Shown: positions 42,155 to 53,000 of the stretch, piece after piece | Numbering within the stretch: position 1 is the stretch's first letter | How the letters are laid out: every line of letters starts with the position of its first letter | NCBI RefSeq assembly: GCF_023822025.1 | Contig: NZ_CP082909.1 | Span: forward strand, 1,726,001 to 1,790,000 | From: Endozoicomonas sp. 4G | Lineage (GTDB): Bacteria > Pseudomonadota > Gammaproteobacteria > Pseudomonadales > Endozoicomonadaceae | Direction of reading: 5' to 3' | Length of the DNA stretch: 64,000 nucleotides | Program-made: the position numbers and the translations under genes | Notes under the pieces: generated by a model | Database searches by the model: none | What the model was told of the DNA's origin: nothing | What the model saw: the letters and a program-made list of their open reading frames with translations, nothing else

Positions 42155-45100
42155 TCAGGATGGAAGTTCAGTTCGGGATAATGACTCATTCAGCGAATCC
42201 AGATTCACGCTGTGCAAAAACTCATCGGCGATGGTTGTCAGCTCATCGGATCTCAGCACCAGGGCATCACTGGTGTTTTGTACCTCCCGTAAGTAAGCAT
42301 CTTCAACGGATTTCTGTAGCCGGTCAGAGTTTTTGATCGAAGACATCATGGCACACAGCTCATCGGCTGAGGATGGATCGTGAGCGCCATAGTTGCCCCA
42401 TATTATTTTGACATCCCTGAAAGCAGCATCAGCCCAACAATACCTTAAACAACTCCCTTTCGAGTGTGTCATTTCATACAGGTAATAACTAAAGGCCTGC
42501 TGAATCCCATGTTGGCAATGGTCTTCTAAATTCCACTTAAGCATTTTCTCCTTATACGACGGCTTGAGGTGTTGTGCTTTTTCCAATGCCTCCTTATCAT
42601 TTTTAAATTGTTTTTCCATCTGCTCATATTGATTTATTTTGTCAAAAATCGGCTTCAGGTATTCCGGGCTGTTGGCAATCATTCGTTGCATCAGGGCTTT
42701 GACTTTTTCGTTCATCACGGTCTCGCCCCATACAGGTTGCCCTATGATAATCACCGGACGGTGGTTTACCTTGAGCGAGCTTAACTGCTCAAATGCGGGA
42801 TCATGTACCAACATTCGTTCTATATTCGGAATGCCCTCAGGTTCACGCGTCCAGGTTTTTTGTAAATATGAGCTGGCTAGCTTACCTTCAAGGAATGACG
42901 AAACCCCATCATGACTACCAGTGACGCGCGAGGTATACCACGTCATAAGGCGGAAGTTCTTATAAGCGGACTGCCATCGGTCGTTGTTTTTTTCTCTGGA
43001 AAATAACTTCTGATACCATTTTTTCAGGCAACGGGTGGCATCAACCTTGAGTTCATCAATGCTTCGCAGACGTATCAATAGACTATGGTGTCGGAAAAGC
43101 TGCACACTATTTCCCATAGTCGGCAATGGATCCAGCCAACCCAATCGCAGGGCTGCAAGGGCAAATTGAATAACCGAACGTTTGCTTATGTTACTTCTAC
43201 TCAGAATAATTATTATTGAATTCAACCAACTTTCCGGGTCTGCTTTTCCTTCAACTACTATTTTCGAATAGAGCAATTTGAGTGGTTCAGTGACCTGATC
43301 TTCATCATTGTCGTGCAAGATTCGTATGATCGCCTCAACTATTGGTTCGCAACTATGATGGTCATAAGTCGTATCACCGACTAATTTTTGCTCCTCATAG
43401 CCCAATGTCTTTGTCTCCAGCGACTCTAACAGTGAGACACCCATGGAAAAGCTGGCTAACTCTTTTTTCTTCCAAAGTTTCTTTACTATGTCAGCAGTCG
43501 TTAGCCTGGTTTTTAGCAATACACTGTTGGTCTCAAGATTTGTTTTCAGTTCTTTCGGGGTGATGCCAAGGGTGTCAGCCAGACTTTGCAGTTGTGCTAA
43601 ATCAGCCCCTTTCAGGAGATCACTGACCTTCTTTGACTCAGGGCCATGGCCCTTGACCTGCCTGATGGTCTGGAACTCAGGTAAGATTTTTGTTGCCTCG
43701 ACAGGTGCCCCGCCCAAGTCTACTGACTCCCAGGTTTGGCCTCCATCTATGGAAGTCTCTGCAAAGGCATGGGCATGACTGATAATCAGCCGACATGGAA
43801 TTCCAAAATAACGACACAGAGCAACAAAAACCGGCACCCGATGACGACAGCTCCCTCGCCGCTGTGTTACGAGGAATTCAAAGAAGTTTTTACCGGGGTC
43901 CGGGTCTGGTATGCCATCACCGGAAAAACTCCGGCAATAGTCCGCGATCGCCTCAATGCGTTGCGTCGTGGTTTTAGCCGCTGTTATGGGCTGTAAAAGC
44001 GCCGTTAATTCGGCTGGTGGCGGGTCATCAATGGGGTTAAACAGTTTGTTCAGTACGGTGTTCATACCTTCGCAGCAGCGGGCGTCAAACCGTGTTGATG
44101 GTACTGGTGGGACTGCTTGAGCCCGTGTTTTTTTGCCCGGTTTTCTGGCTTCTACGATATAAGTAAATTCAATATCCTGGTCGGCCCTGGCCTCTGGAAC
44201 AGACAGTGTGTGCAGCCCACTGTATCGGTCCCTTAACAGGATAACTTGCCAAGCGGGTTTAGTACGCAGGGCTACGATCTGCTCGTCCGGCTTGAGGCCG
44301 GGCAATGCATATTCACCATTGACTGATCGCTTATTAAAGGTTGCCAGGGTTTGGTCTTTGGTTAATGTCACTTCCTGGCCAGATTCTGGTAGCCGGGCAG
44401 GCAGAAGGACTTCGGTTCCCTGCATGTGTCGATTATTAATGCTTAAGTATTTGACATGGCCCTCAGCAGACACATGAACATCCTCAACACTGAACCGATA
44501 AAGCCGGGTAGGAAAGCCTGGCTTGTTAAAAATAATAGCTTCGTTTATTTTTGGCACACTCCGGTTCTTGTAGTCCGTTCTCTTATCCAACACCGGAGCT
44601 TGTTTCCCGTAGACTTGTGGATTGTATTTTTTTGGAGCCTTATCACTATCAGTTGCGCCAACAGGTAATGCCGGAGCGTTATCGCCGTCAACAGCGCCGT
44701 CAACAGCGCCGTCAACAGTGCCGTCAACAGTGCCGTCAACAGCGGCTGGCTCGTCGATAAAGTCGTCTACCAAATGGTTCGGCAGGTCACTGATCTGATG
44801 CCAAAACTCAGTCCAGCATTGAACGTCATTGGCGTCCCATGCACTGATCCGACGATCAGCTTCAAGGAGATAAGGCTGGTTAGCTGATAATTTCAGTGTT
44901 AGTTGTTGTTCTTCCGTCATGGGAAAGACGCTATTAGCGTCCACGCCCGTCTTGCCAAACCTGTGAGCAAACCAGCATTGCTGCCAGTGTCGGTACAGTC
45001 CCCCGGTGAGAATATCGTCCGACTCATCCGGTTTCAGGGAAAGACCGGATGCCTGCCATTGGGTCTGGGCCACCCTTTTGATTATTTCTGTTTTGGTTTC

Positions 45101-47509
45101 CTCTGGACTCAGTTGAGCCTTAACGCAAATTTCATGGTGTTTTTCATCGGTACTATTGCGATCACTGCGTCGTATCAACCACGGACGATCCGTGCCCGAT
45201 GTTTCGTTGAGCCAACGGCACAGGTCAGCATTAAACGCTCCTCTACCTATAGCAGGAGCCGATGAGCCGGGCAGCTTCTCCAGCGATGTTTTGGCGGCCA
45301 TCAGATACAGCCGATAGTGCTTATTGAGGCACTGATGAAGGCCTTCTTTGGTAAAATCGCGCCCTCTCATAACAGCTCTGGCGGCATTTTGTAAATCACC
45401 ACTGGTTGGCAGTAATTGTCGGTTTTGCTTTTGGAGCCTATCCCTTAATTGACAATGTATCCGGGTCAGAATTTCAGCCGCACTTTTTCCCTCCGGGGTC
45501 TCTGGCAACACTTTCTCAGCAATGGCCTGCAACTCTGTCGGGTTGTACTGGCGGATCGGCAAATGTCGAAAACGCCCTTTCAGTGCCGGTGATAAGGGTT
45601 TTCGACCGCTGTACTGGGGTGGGTTGATGGTGGCAAACAGGTGAAAACCCGGATGGGCGTCACCGGCCAGAATATCGTTTAACTCACCTTCCAGATGCTG
45701 GCTGTCGATCAGGTTCATTTCTGAAATCACCACGATGCCGCCTTTGGCTTTTGCCTCCTGGATCGTTTCGCACACTTCGTCCCAGGAACAGTCGCTGGCA
45801 TTCAGGTAAAAGACTTTCGGCATCAACTCCTGCCGTTCCCTGGCCTGCTGTCTGATACTTTCGATCATCAGGTTCAGGGTGACATCCTTACCCCGCCCGG
45901 CGGGGCCTTCAATCAGTGTCGCCTGTCTTCCGCCGTGTTTTATACCGTGATGATAAGCCTGTTGGGCACGGCTTAAATCCTGCCCAATCCTTTGCACTAG
46001 CCCACAGACGGCTGAGCCGGAGGTATCAAAATCAGGTCGGTATTTTTTGGTGACTGCTGTGAAGGCTTTCTGAATTTTGGGCAGGGTATCGTTATGAACT
46101 TTGTCCTTCAGAGCGTTGTCCGGTTGGTAACGGGCAGTAAACCAGATGTCCAGTGCGGACAGGGCATCTCGATCAGCCTCGTTGACTTCGGGTCCCAATA
46201 CATCCCGAAAACTTTGTTGGATCAAACCGTCCATTTGTCGGCAGGTCACCGTGTCACCGGGGGATAACGAACGATCCAGATACCAGCCCACCCAACTGCA
46301 GATATCCGTTAAGTCCCTTGGGGTAAACTCATGTTCGGGTAACAGTTCCTGATAATATTGCCAGAGTGTCATAACACTGTTAGTGGCACTACGGGCAATG
46401 TCGTTTATTTTAAGCTCTTTTGGTTGAGACTCCTTTAGTTGAGACTCCCTTAGTTGAGACTCCCTTAGTTGAGACTCCGGCAGCTGCCGTTTTTGTAATT
46501 GTCGTTGTAATTGTTGTTGTAACTGATTGACCAGAGCCGGTTCCACCACCCTGTCCCTGAGGAATGCCTGGTCTAGCCGTGGGTAGTAAGCTTTGGGCAG
46601 TTTCTCTTTCAGGGCCGGGTCCATCCGGCGTCCGGCGTAATGATCCGGGTTACCGGTAAGAATGACCCGGTGTTTTTCGCTGACCGGGACAGGATGGCCA
46701 TTTACGTAGATGCAGGGTTTCGGTTCCCATAAACCATTCAAAGACGCCAGTAAGGCGGTTTGGGCCAGATTGGCTTCATCCAGAATCAGGGTAATGTATT
46801 CACCGTCTTTATTGGATCGGGCCTCGGCCCATTCCATCAGCATCCGGTTTTGCTGTTTCATAGCGCGGTCGCCATCGGCGTGCTGGTGCCACTGCCAGCG
46901 TTTCATCAGGGTTTGTTCAGTGTCAGAAGGGCCAAGGGACAGCACCGTAGCCGGTCCTGAAGCTTTTGCCATTTTGGCGGAAAAGTAACTTTTGCCGGTG
47001 CCGGTTTCTCCTTGCAGGAAGATAACGGGAGAGTCCGTAAGTCTGTCATGGAGTCGGGATAATCGACGGTTTTCACGATCCTGCTGATTGATCTTACCGT
47101 GATAAAGATCCTCGGCCAGTGCTGACCAGGGCTTATCACCAGCTAAAGGCTTATCACCAGCTAAAGGCTTATCATCAGCGTCCTGCAATACCAATGTTTC
47201 AGACAGTCGATGTTTTATACGTTCAATGCCTTCTGTTTTGGATTTTGCTGTTCTGGCCATTTGAAAACAATCGGCGGCCAGCCCGTGAATAGCATCGGAG
47301 CGGGTCTGCCCTTCTGGCAAAGTTAATTGCCAGCCAGAAGCCAGTGCATCCTGCAAACGTTTAATCTGTCTTGATGGCCTGATGGCTAAAGGTTGGTGGA
47401 GCTCTGCGGCCTTCAGATCCACTTCCAACTGATGCGCTATGGCCTGTTGTTGTTTTTCAGGCATGTAAGCCACGATCATTGCGCAGAATTCGTCCAGATT
47501 TTTTTTTTT
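42155..47509 (-). CDS. Giant AAA+/AAA+/transglutaminase-like protein, copy 2, C-terminal frame
   Basis: This frame holds the last two-thirds of copy 2. It contains AAA module 1 (GETGTGKS at about 47005), the SQLRE/SQLKE repeat linker, AAA module 2 (GPAGRGKD at about 45890), a VDG repeat linker, the transglutaminase-like Cys in GSCRHR (about 43850), HAFAE and SVDLGGAP, and the C-terminal helical region. It is out of phase with the N-terminal frame because of an A11 tract at 47499-47509. An upstream ATG-like start at 47575 lies in the wrong part of the paralogue alignment, so the frame probably has no start of its own. Removing one A would join it to the upstream frame into about 2590 residues. 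Confidence 0.8.
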   Translation of the reverse strand, partial: KKKNLDEFCAMIVAYMPEKQQQAIAHQLEVDLKAAELHQPLAIRPSRQIKRLQDALASGWQLTLPEGQTRSDAIHGLAADCFQMARTAKSKTEGIERIKHRLSETLVLQDADDKPLAGDKPLAGDKPWSALAEDLYHGKINQQDRENRRLSRLHDRLTDSPVIFLQGETGTGKSYFSAKMAKASGPATVLSLGPSDTEQTLMKRWQWHQHADGDRAMKQQNRMLMEWAEARSNKDGEYITLILDEANLAQTALLASLNGLWEPKPCIYVNGHPVPVSEKHRVILTGNPDHYAGRRMDPALKEKLPKAYYPRLDQAFLRDRVVEPALVNQLQQQLQRQLQKRQLPESQLRESQLRESQLKESQPKELKINDIARSATNSVMTLWQYYQELLPEHEFTPRDLTDICSWVGWYLDRSLSPGDTVTCRQMDGLIQQSFRDVLGPEVNEADRDALSALDIWFTARYQPDNALKDKVHNDTLPKIQKAFTAVTKKYRPDFDTSGSAVCGLVQRIGQDLSRAQQAYHHGIKHGGRQATLIEGPAGRGKDVTLNLMIESIRQQARERQELMPKVFYLNASDCSWDEVCETIQEAKAKGGIVVISEMNLIDSQHLEGELNDILAGDAHPGFHLFATINPPQYSGRKPLSPALKGRFRHLPIRQYNPTELQAIAEKVLPETPEGKSAAEILTRIHCQLRDRLQKQNRQLLPTSGDLQNAARAVMRGRDFTKEGLHQCLNKHYRLYLMAAKTSLEKLPGSSAPAIGRGAFNADLCRWLNETSGTDRPWLIRRSDRNSTDEKHHEICVKAQLSPEETKTEIIKRVAQTQWQASGLSLKPDESDDILTGGLYRHWQQCWFAHRFGKTGVDANSVFPMTEEQQLTLKLSANQPYLLEADRRISAWDANDVQCWTEFWHQISDLPNHLVDDFIDEPAAVDGTVDGTVDGAVDGAVDGDNAPALPVGATDSDKAPKKYNPQVYGKQAPVLDKRTDYKNRSVPKINEAIIFNKPGFPTRLYRFSVEDVHVSAEGHVKYLSINNRHMQGTEVLLPARLPESGQEVTLTKDQTLATFNKRSVNGEYALPGLKPDEQIVALRTKPAWQVILLRDRYSGLHTLSVPEARADQDIEFTYIVEARKPGKKTRAQAVPPVPSTRFDARCCEGMNTVLNKLFNPIDDPPPAELTALLQPITAAKTTTQRIEAIADYCRSFSGDGIPDPDPGKNFFEFLVTQRRGSCRHRVPVFVALCRYFGIPCRLIISHAHAFAETSIDGGQTWESVDLGGAPVEATKILPEFQTIRQVKGHGPESKKVSDLLKGADLAQLQSLADTLGITPKELKTNLETNSVLLKTRLTTADIVKKLWKKKELASFSMGVSLLESLETKTLGYEEQKLVGDTTYDHHSCEPIVEAIIRILHDNDEDQVTEPLKLLYSKIVVEGKADPESWLNSIIIILSRSNISKRSVIQFALAALRLGWLDPLPTMGNSVQLFRHHSLLIRLRSIDELKVDATRCLKKWYQKLFSREKNNDRWQSAYKNFRLMTWYTSRVTGSHDGVSSFLEGKLASSYLQKTWTREPEGIPNIERMLVHDPAFEQLSSLKVNHRPVIIIGQPVWGETVMNEKVKALMQRMIANSPEYLKPIFDKINQYEQMEKQFKNDKEALEKAQHLKPSYKEKMLKWNLEDHCQHGIQQAFSYYLYEMTHSKGSCLRYCWADAAFRDVKIIWGNYGAHDPSSADELCAMMSSIKNSDRLQKSVEDAYLREVQNTSDALVLRSDELTTIADEFLHSVNLDSLNESLSRTELPS
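44684..44743 (-). repeat. 12-bp tandem repeat in giant gene copy 2
   Basis: Five units of GCCGTCAACAGC (two with a final T) encode repeated TVDG/AVDG. Copy 1 carries a different repeat (APVDK, 15-bp units near 36861-36905) at the equivalent linker. Copy 3 has none. Confidence 0.9.
46419..46478 (-). repeat. 15-bp tandem repeat in giant gene copy 2 (four units)
   Basis: Four 15-bp units of the TTTAGTTGAGACTCC type encode SQLRE/SQLKE between AAA modules 1 and 2. Copy 1 has one unit and copy 3 has eight. Confidence 0.92.
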
Positions 47510-49928
47510 CGTCCCGCAGCGGAATAGGCCTTTCATACGACAGTTGTAATGCTTTGTTAAAGATTGTTGAGTCAAAGGCTCTGGCCAGTGGCCACAGGTT
47601 TTGCTTCACAAACGCCCTATCCAACCGGGGGACCCCGCTAATGATGGCCGTTAATTGATCCGGGTCAACCGAAGCGGCTTGATCCGGCTTTTTATAGGCA
47701 TTTGGCTTTTCATGAGCATCCGGCAATAACTGCCAACAGGCCACTTTCATAAAATCCCGCACCGTCGGATGCTGGCGGGTGCCATGGGTAATGGTGCTAT
47801 TGATGGCCTTGCGCCAGTGATAAGGCAAGAGCTGTGAAGACTGGTCAAGCTGCTGTGCCCGCCGGGCAGCCAATATCAGGTTATTTAACAGGGTTTCGGT
47901 GATTTCAGGCAGAGGGCTACAAAGCTCAGTGGGTACGGTTTTAAAAGCTTCGTAAAGTTCATTAAGTGCTTGTTCTGGCAGCTCGGTCCGGGGAATACCA
48001 TGCCTGTGGGCGTTAATACCCCAGAGATCAACCTCGGGACACGGCTCGCCCGTGGCAACCATCGAACGAAATATTGAAGAAGGGCTGTTCGCCGACTCAG
48101 GCCAGAGCACGGTGACCTGAGCCTGCGGGTAGGTCTGTAATTGGCCATTCACCAACAGAGGTTGCCCGACAACCAGAGGTTCCAGCAGCTGTTGCAGGGT
48201 TGAATTGCTTTCCAACCCTCGCAACACCACTGGCCTGCCAGTGGTCAATGCCTCCTGCAAGCCACTTGGGCGTCGTCCAAAATGGGCTTTTTGTTCCGAA
48301 GTGATATGAACATTATCGAATAGCTGGCTGAAGCGGGTCTGGTTATTGACCTGAATGACCAGGGGGGCTGTGGGGTCATTGTTTGTCGGGTAATTGTTTG
48401 TCGGGTCATTGTTTATCAGGTCATCGTTGATCCAATGACTTGCCTGGGCGTGTTGCTGATAAGTCACCGCACTAAAAGCAGAGTTAATTCTAACGTTGGA
48501 AAGAGGGGGCTTATCGTTTTCTGTCAACCCCAATGCTTCCGGCTGCTGTCTTGAATGAGCCACCTGAAGCCGGGGCGCCAGGCCGGTCGTTTTGCGAATA
48601 GTGTGCAATGATCCCAACAAACGAAACCAGATGGCCTCAGTAAGAGGAGACGTCACGGTAACGACACCACCCGCCCGAACCTGTTCTAACAGACAGGTGT
48701 TAGGAACTGCATAGCCTTCCGGGGCAATGGCAATCGGATTTAGCCATTCGCTGATATTACTTTCGTTGATGATGATCGGGTTGGGTGGTGCCTGCTCTTT
48801 ATCATCTTCCTGGTCAGAAGGGCAGGGCAGGCTCTGGAACAGTAAACGAAGTTCGTTTTTCTCTACCGGCATCTGATAAAACTGAACATCGTCGGGTAAC
48901 GGACAGATCTTGCCATTGCTCTCAAAACACTTGTGCGCCAGCATTTGTCGAATCGTCTGCTCAAAGGCCAAATCCTGCCAGTCGGCTCCTTTCAGGATCA
49001 CCCGTTGTCCGGCTCTTAATGTCTCAAGCCTGCCGGGGAGGTGCTGGATTCGCCCCTGTTCATCGACACCGGGGCCACCCAACAACAACTGTCGCCAGTT
49101 GCTGTGCAAGTGGCAGTCAATAACAAGGGTAGTGTCGTCGTCCATAGTCCTTTCGGGGGGGAGTTCAGCCAGTAATGGTGGAACCTCATCAATATCCATC
49201 GACGGGGCATTGTTGCTCTGTGGGTCAAATTGCCAGGTATTATCAGGTCGATTAATCCGCCGCCAGAAATCAGCACCGGGAGCATCGTCAGACTGACCAA
49301 CCGATGCCAACTGTTCAGGGTCTGCCAAAACTAACAGCGAAACATGCTCACCCAGGGGGCATTTCTTTTGGCGGACTTTGTCGTATAAACAGGGGTTGTC
49401 TGGATCCAGCAGATCGTTGAATTTTGGCAATTCCTCGCCAGTGAGCTTTCGGATATCCATCACCAGAGTCAATGGCTGCGGGCCTTCAAACAGCTTGCCT
49501 GAACTCAGCCTATGGCGACCTTCTTCGGAAATAGTCAACCGGCTCACCAGGTTGGCCTGTGAGAGGTCATCGGGGTGTGAAATAACAGCGACGTCCTGAC
49601 GTTTATCGCAGGTCTGGTCAACCAAAAGCTGTCGAACCTCGTCATCACTGGCGACAAAACGGAAATCGAAAGCATGGGATGACTTTTGGTACGGAGTGTC
49701 CGTTGAGGATACGGTTCTCGCTTTACCGGGGGTCGCTGAAGATGGCGATATTTTCAGGTTGGACACTGCTTCAGAGCAGGCTTTTACCTGCTTTGCCTTC
49801 GATAAATCCAGCGTTGCTCGCTTGGCTGGCACGCTGTTATCAGGCACGCTGTTACCAGGCACGCTGTTACCAGGCACACCTAGCTCAACAACGGGTTTGT
49901 TTATGTCGCCACCAATCTGACCATCCAT
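47457..49928 (-). CDS. Giant AAA+/AAA+/transglutaminase-like protein, copy 2, N-terminal frame
   Basis: About 823 residues, homologous throughout to the N-terminal regions of copies 1 and 3 (MDGQIGGDINKPVVELGVPG, FDFRFVASDDEVRQLLVDQT, TLVMDIRKLTGEELPKFNDL). It leaves the shared alignment at RDEKKK, where an A11 tract shifts the frame, and stops 14 codons later. The start is ATG 49928 (TTG 49934 is possible) after an SD in the conserved leader. Alone it would be an N-terminal fragment without ATPase or transglutaminase parts. It contains its own small repeats (PGNSVPGNSVPDNSVP; NDPTNNYPTNNDPT). Confidence 0.8.
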   Translation of the reverse strand: MDGQIGGDINKPVVELGVPGNSVPGNSVPDNSVPAKRATLDLSKAKQVKACSEAVSNLKISPSSATPGKARTVSSTDTPYQKSSHAFDFRFVASDDEVRQLLVDQTCDKRQDVAVISHPDDLSQANLVSRLTISEEGRHRLSSGKLFEGPQPLTLVMDIRKLTGEELPKFNDLLDPDNPCLYDKVRQKKCPLGEHVSLLVLADPEQLASVGQSDDAPGADFWRRINRPDNTWQFDPQSNNAPSMDIDEVPPLLAELPPERTMDDDTTLVIDCHLHSNWRQLLLGGPGVDEQGRIQHLPGRLETLRAGQRVILKGADWQDLAFEQTIRQMLAHKCFESNGKICPLPDDVQFYQMPVEKNELRLLFQSLPCPSDQEDDKEQAPPNPIIINESNISEWLNPIAIAPEGYAVPNTCLLEQVRAGGVVTVTSPLTEAIWFRLLGSLHTIRKTTGLAPRLQVAHSRQQPEALGLTENDKPPLSNVRINSAFSAVTYQQHAQASHWINDDLINNDPTNNYPTNNDPTAPLVIQVNNQTRFSQLFDNVHITSEQKAHFGRRPSGLQEALTTGRPVVLRGLESNSTLQQLLEPLVVGQPLLVNGQLQTYPQAQVTVLWPESANSPSSIFRSMVATGEPCPEVDLWGINAHRHGIPRTELPEQALNELYEAFKTVPTELCSPLPEITETLLNNLILAARRAQQLDQSSQLLPYHWRKAINSTITHGTRQHPTVRDFMKVACWQLLPDAHEKPNAYKKPDQAASVDPDQLTAIISGVPRLDRAFVKQNLWPLARAFDSTIFNKALQLSYERPIPLRDEKKKSGRILRNDRGLHA
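47499..47509 (-). other. A11 homopolymer causing the frameshift in copy 2
   Basis: The coding strand reads GACG followed by eleven A and TCTGGACG. Ten A would give GAC GAA AAA AAA AAT CTG GAC and restore the paralogue reading (…DEKKNLDEFCAMIVA). It is either a mutation, a phase-variable or slippage site, or a sequencing artefact. Confidence 0.9.
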
Positions 49929-50009
49929 AGTCAATCTCTCTCCTGTTATCTGAAGGACTGCATTGAAAGTGTTTAATGCTATGACCTTCAGTCAGGATGG
50001 AAGTTCAGT

Positions 50010-53000
50010 TCAGGATAATGACTCACTCAGTGAATCCAGATTCACGCTGTGCAAAAACTCATTGGCGATGGCTGTTAAATCACCGTGTCTCAGCACCAGG
50101 GCATCACTGGCGTTATTTACCTCCCGCAAGTAGGCATCTTCAACGGAATCCTGGAACCTCCAAGAGCTTATGATGACAGACATCATGGCATGCAGCTCAA
50201 TGGGTGAGGATGGGTCGTGAGAACCATAGGTATCATCGATGCGCCATTTTTTTATGTTTTCCCAGAAAACAGCATCAGCCCAACAATACTTTAAGCAACC
50301 TCCTTTCGAGTGTGTCATTCCGTACAGGTAATAACTGAAAGCCTGCTGAATCGCCTGATGGCATTTGTTTTTAAAATTGAACCGAAGACTTAACTCATGA
50401 TCCGACAGATAGAAGTGTTTCAAAAGAGGTTTATACCTGTTTTCAATTTCAAGATATTTTTTATTATATTCATCTTTGTTAGTTTCATAATGATCATAAT
50501 ATGCGTCTTTCAATGCCTCAAGCTCATTGTTACATTGTTTTCGCATCTGCTCATATTGATTAGTTTTGTCAAAAATCGGCTGCAGGCATTCCGGGCTGTT
50601 GGCAATCATTCGTTGCATCAGGGCTTTGACTTTTTCATCCAACACTGTATTTTCCCATTCAGGTTGCCCTATGATAATCACCGGACGGTGGTTTGCCTTG
50701 AGCGAGCTTAATTGCTCAAATGCGGGATCATGTACCAACATTCGTTCTATATTCGGAATACCCTCAGGTTCATGCGTCCAGGTTTTTTGTAACGATGATT
50801 TGGGTAATTTTCTTTGAAAGTATGACGAAACCCCATCATGACTATCAGTGACGTGCAAGGCATCGCCCCTAACAAATCGGAAGTTTTTATAAGCGGACTG
50901 CCATAGGTCGTTATTTGTTTCCCTGGAAAATAACTGCTGATACCACTTCTTCAGGCAACGGGTGGCACCCACCTTGAGTTCATCAATGCTTTGCAGATGC
51001 ACCAATAGATCATGATGTTCGAGAAAGCGTTTAGTACTGTCAATGGGCGGCAATGGATCCAGCCAATCCAATTCCAGGGCTTTAAAGGTAAATTCAATAA
51101 CCGAACGTTTTTTTCTGTTACTTCTAATCAGAGTACCTATTATTGCATTCAACCAACTTTCCGGTTCTGCTTTGCCCTCAACTATTATTTTTGAATAGAG
51201 TAATTTGAGTGGTTCAGTGACCTGATCTTCATCATTGTCTTGTAATATTTCCAGGACTGTATTCACCATTGGTGCACAACTTTCATCGTCATAAGTCACA
51301 TCACTGATCAATTCTTTCTCCTCAGGGCTCAATGCCTTTTTATCCAGTGACGCTAACAGTGAGACACCCATGGAAAAGCTGGCTAAATCTCTTTTCCTCC
51401 AGAGTTGCCTTACTATGGTGGCAATAGTTGGCCCGGTTTCTAGCAATACACTGTTTGTCTCAAGGTTTGCTTTCAGTTCTTCAAGGGTGATGTTAAGGGT
51501 GTCAGCCAGACTTTGCAGTTGTGCTTCATCAGTCTCTTTCAGGAGATCACTGATGTTATTTGGCTCAGAGTCATCGTCCTTGATCCGCTTGACGTGCGGG
51601 AACTCAGGTACGATTTCTGTTGTCTCGACAGGCGCCCCACCCAAGTCTACTGATTCCCAGGTTCGGCCTCCATCGACGGAAGTCTCTGCAAAGGTGTGGG
51701 CACTACCGGTAATCACCCGACATGGAATCCCGAAATAACGGCACATTGCAACAAAAACAGGCGCACGATGACGACAGCTCCCTTGTCGCTGGGTGACGAG
51801 GAATTCAAAGAAGTTTTTATTGGAATCCGGGTCTGGTACGGCATCACCGGAAAAACTCCGACAATAGTCCCTGATCGCCTCAATGCGTTGCCTCGTGGTT
51901 TTAGCCGCTGTTATGGGCAGTAAAAGCATCTGTAATTCGGCGGGTGGCGGGTCAATGGAGTCAAACAGTTTGTCCAGTACTGTGTTCATACCTTCGCAGC
52001 AGCGGGCGTCAAACCGTGTTGATGGTAAGGGTTGGACTGCTTCAGCCTGTGTTTTTTTGCCCGATTTTCCATGTTCTACGATATAAGTAAATTCAATTTC
52101 CTGATGGATACTGCCCCTTGGAATAGTCAGTGTGTGCAGTCCAGTGTATTGGTTCCGCGACAAGAAAAATTCCGTAGCGGGATTCGTACGCATAGCCGTG
52201 ATACGATCGCCCGGCATGAGGCTGGGCAATTCATAGAAACGACTGATTGATCGCCTTTTAAAGATTGCCAGGGTTTGGTTGCCGGTTAATGTTACTTCCT
52301 GGTCAGGTTTTGGTAACCGGGCAGGCTTGAGGATTTCGACCCCCTGCACGGGATCATTAATGCCGAAGTATTCGATATCGCCCTCAGCAGACACATAAAT
52401 ATCATGAGCCTTGAACCGATAAAGCCCGGTAGGAAAGTCTCGCCTGTTAAAAATGATATGGTCGTCTATTTTTCGTGTACTTCGATTCTTGTAGTTCGTG
52501 CTCTTATCCAACTCCAAAGCCTGTTTCTTGTCGAATTGTGGATTGTATTTTTTTGCAGCGTTATCACTAACGGTTGCGCCAACAGGTTGTGGCTTATGAT
52601 CCATTTGCTGACTCAATGCCGGAGCGTTATCATCATCACCAACAGCCGATGCCTCATTGTTAAAATCGTCTACTAAATGGTTCAACAGTTCACTGATCTG
52701 ATGCCAAAGCACAGCCCATCCTTTAACGTCATGGGCGTCCCACGCACTTATATGACGATCAGCCTCAAGAAGGTAAGGCTGGTTATCGGTTGAATTCAGC
52801 GTCAGTGCCTGTTCTGCCGTCATGGAAAATACGCGACTAACAGCCACGCCCGTCTGGCCAAAGTGACGAGCAAACCAGCATTGTTGCCAGTGTCGGTACA
52901 GTGCCTGGGTGAGAATATCATCCGACGGATCCGGCTTCAGGGAAAGACCGGATGCCTGCCATTGGCTATGGGCCACTCTCTTGATGATTTCCGCTTTGAC

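Noticed and set aside
47457-47575. Independent start of the copy 2 C-terminal frame at 47575
   Set aside because: Alignment with copies 1 and 3 shows that similarity enters this frame only after the A11 tract; the first 23 codons upstream have no counterpart.
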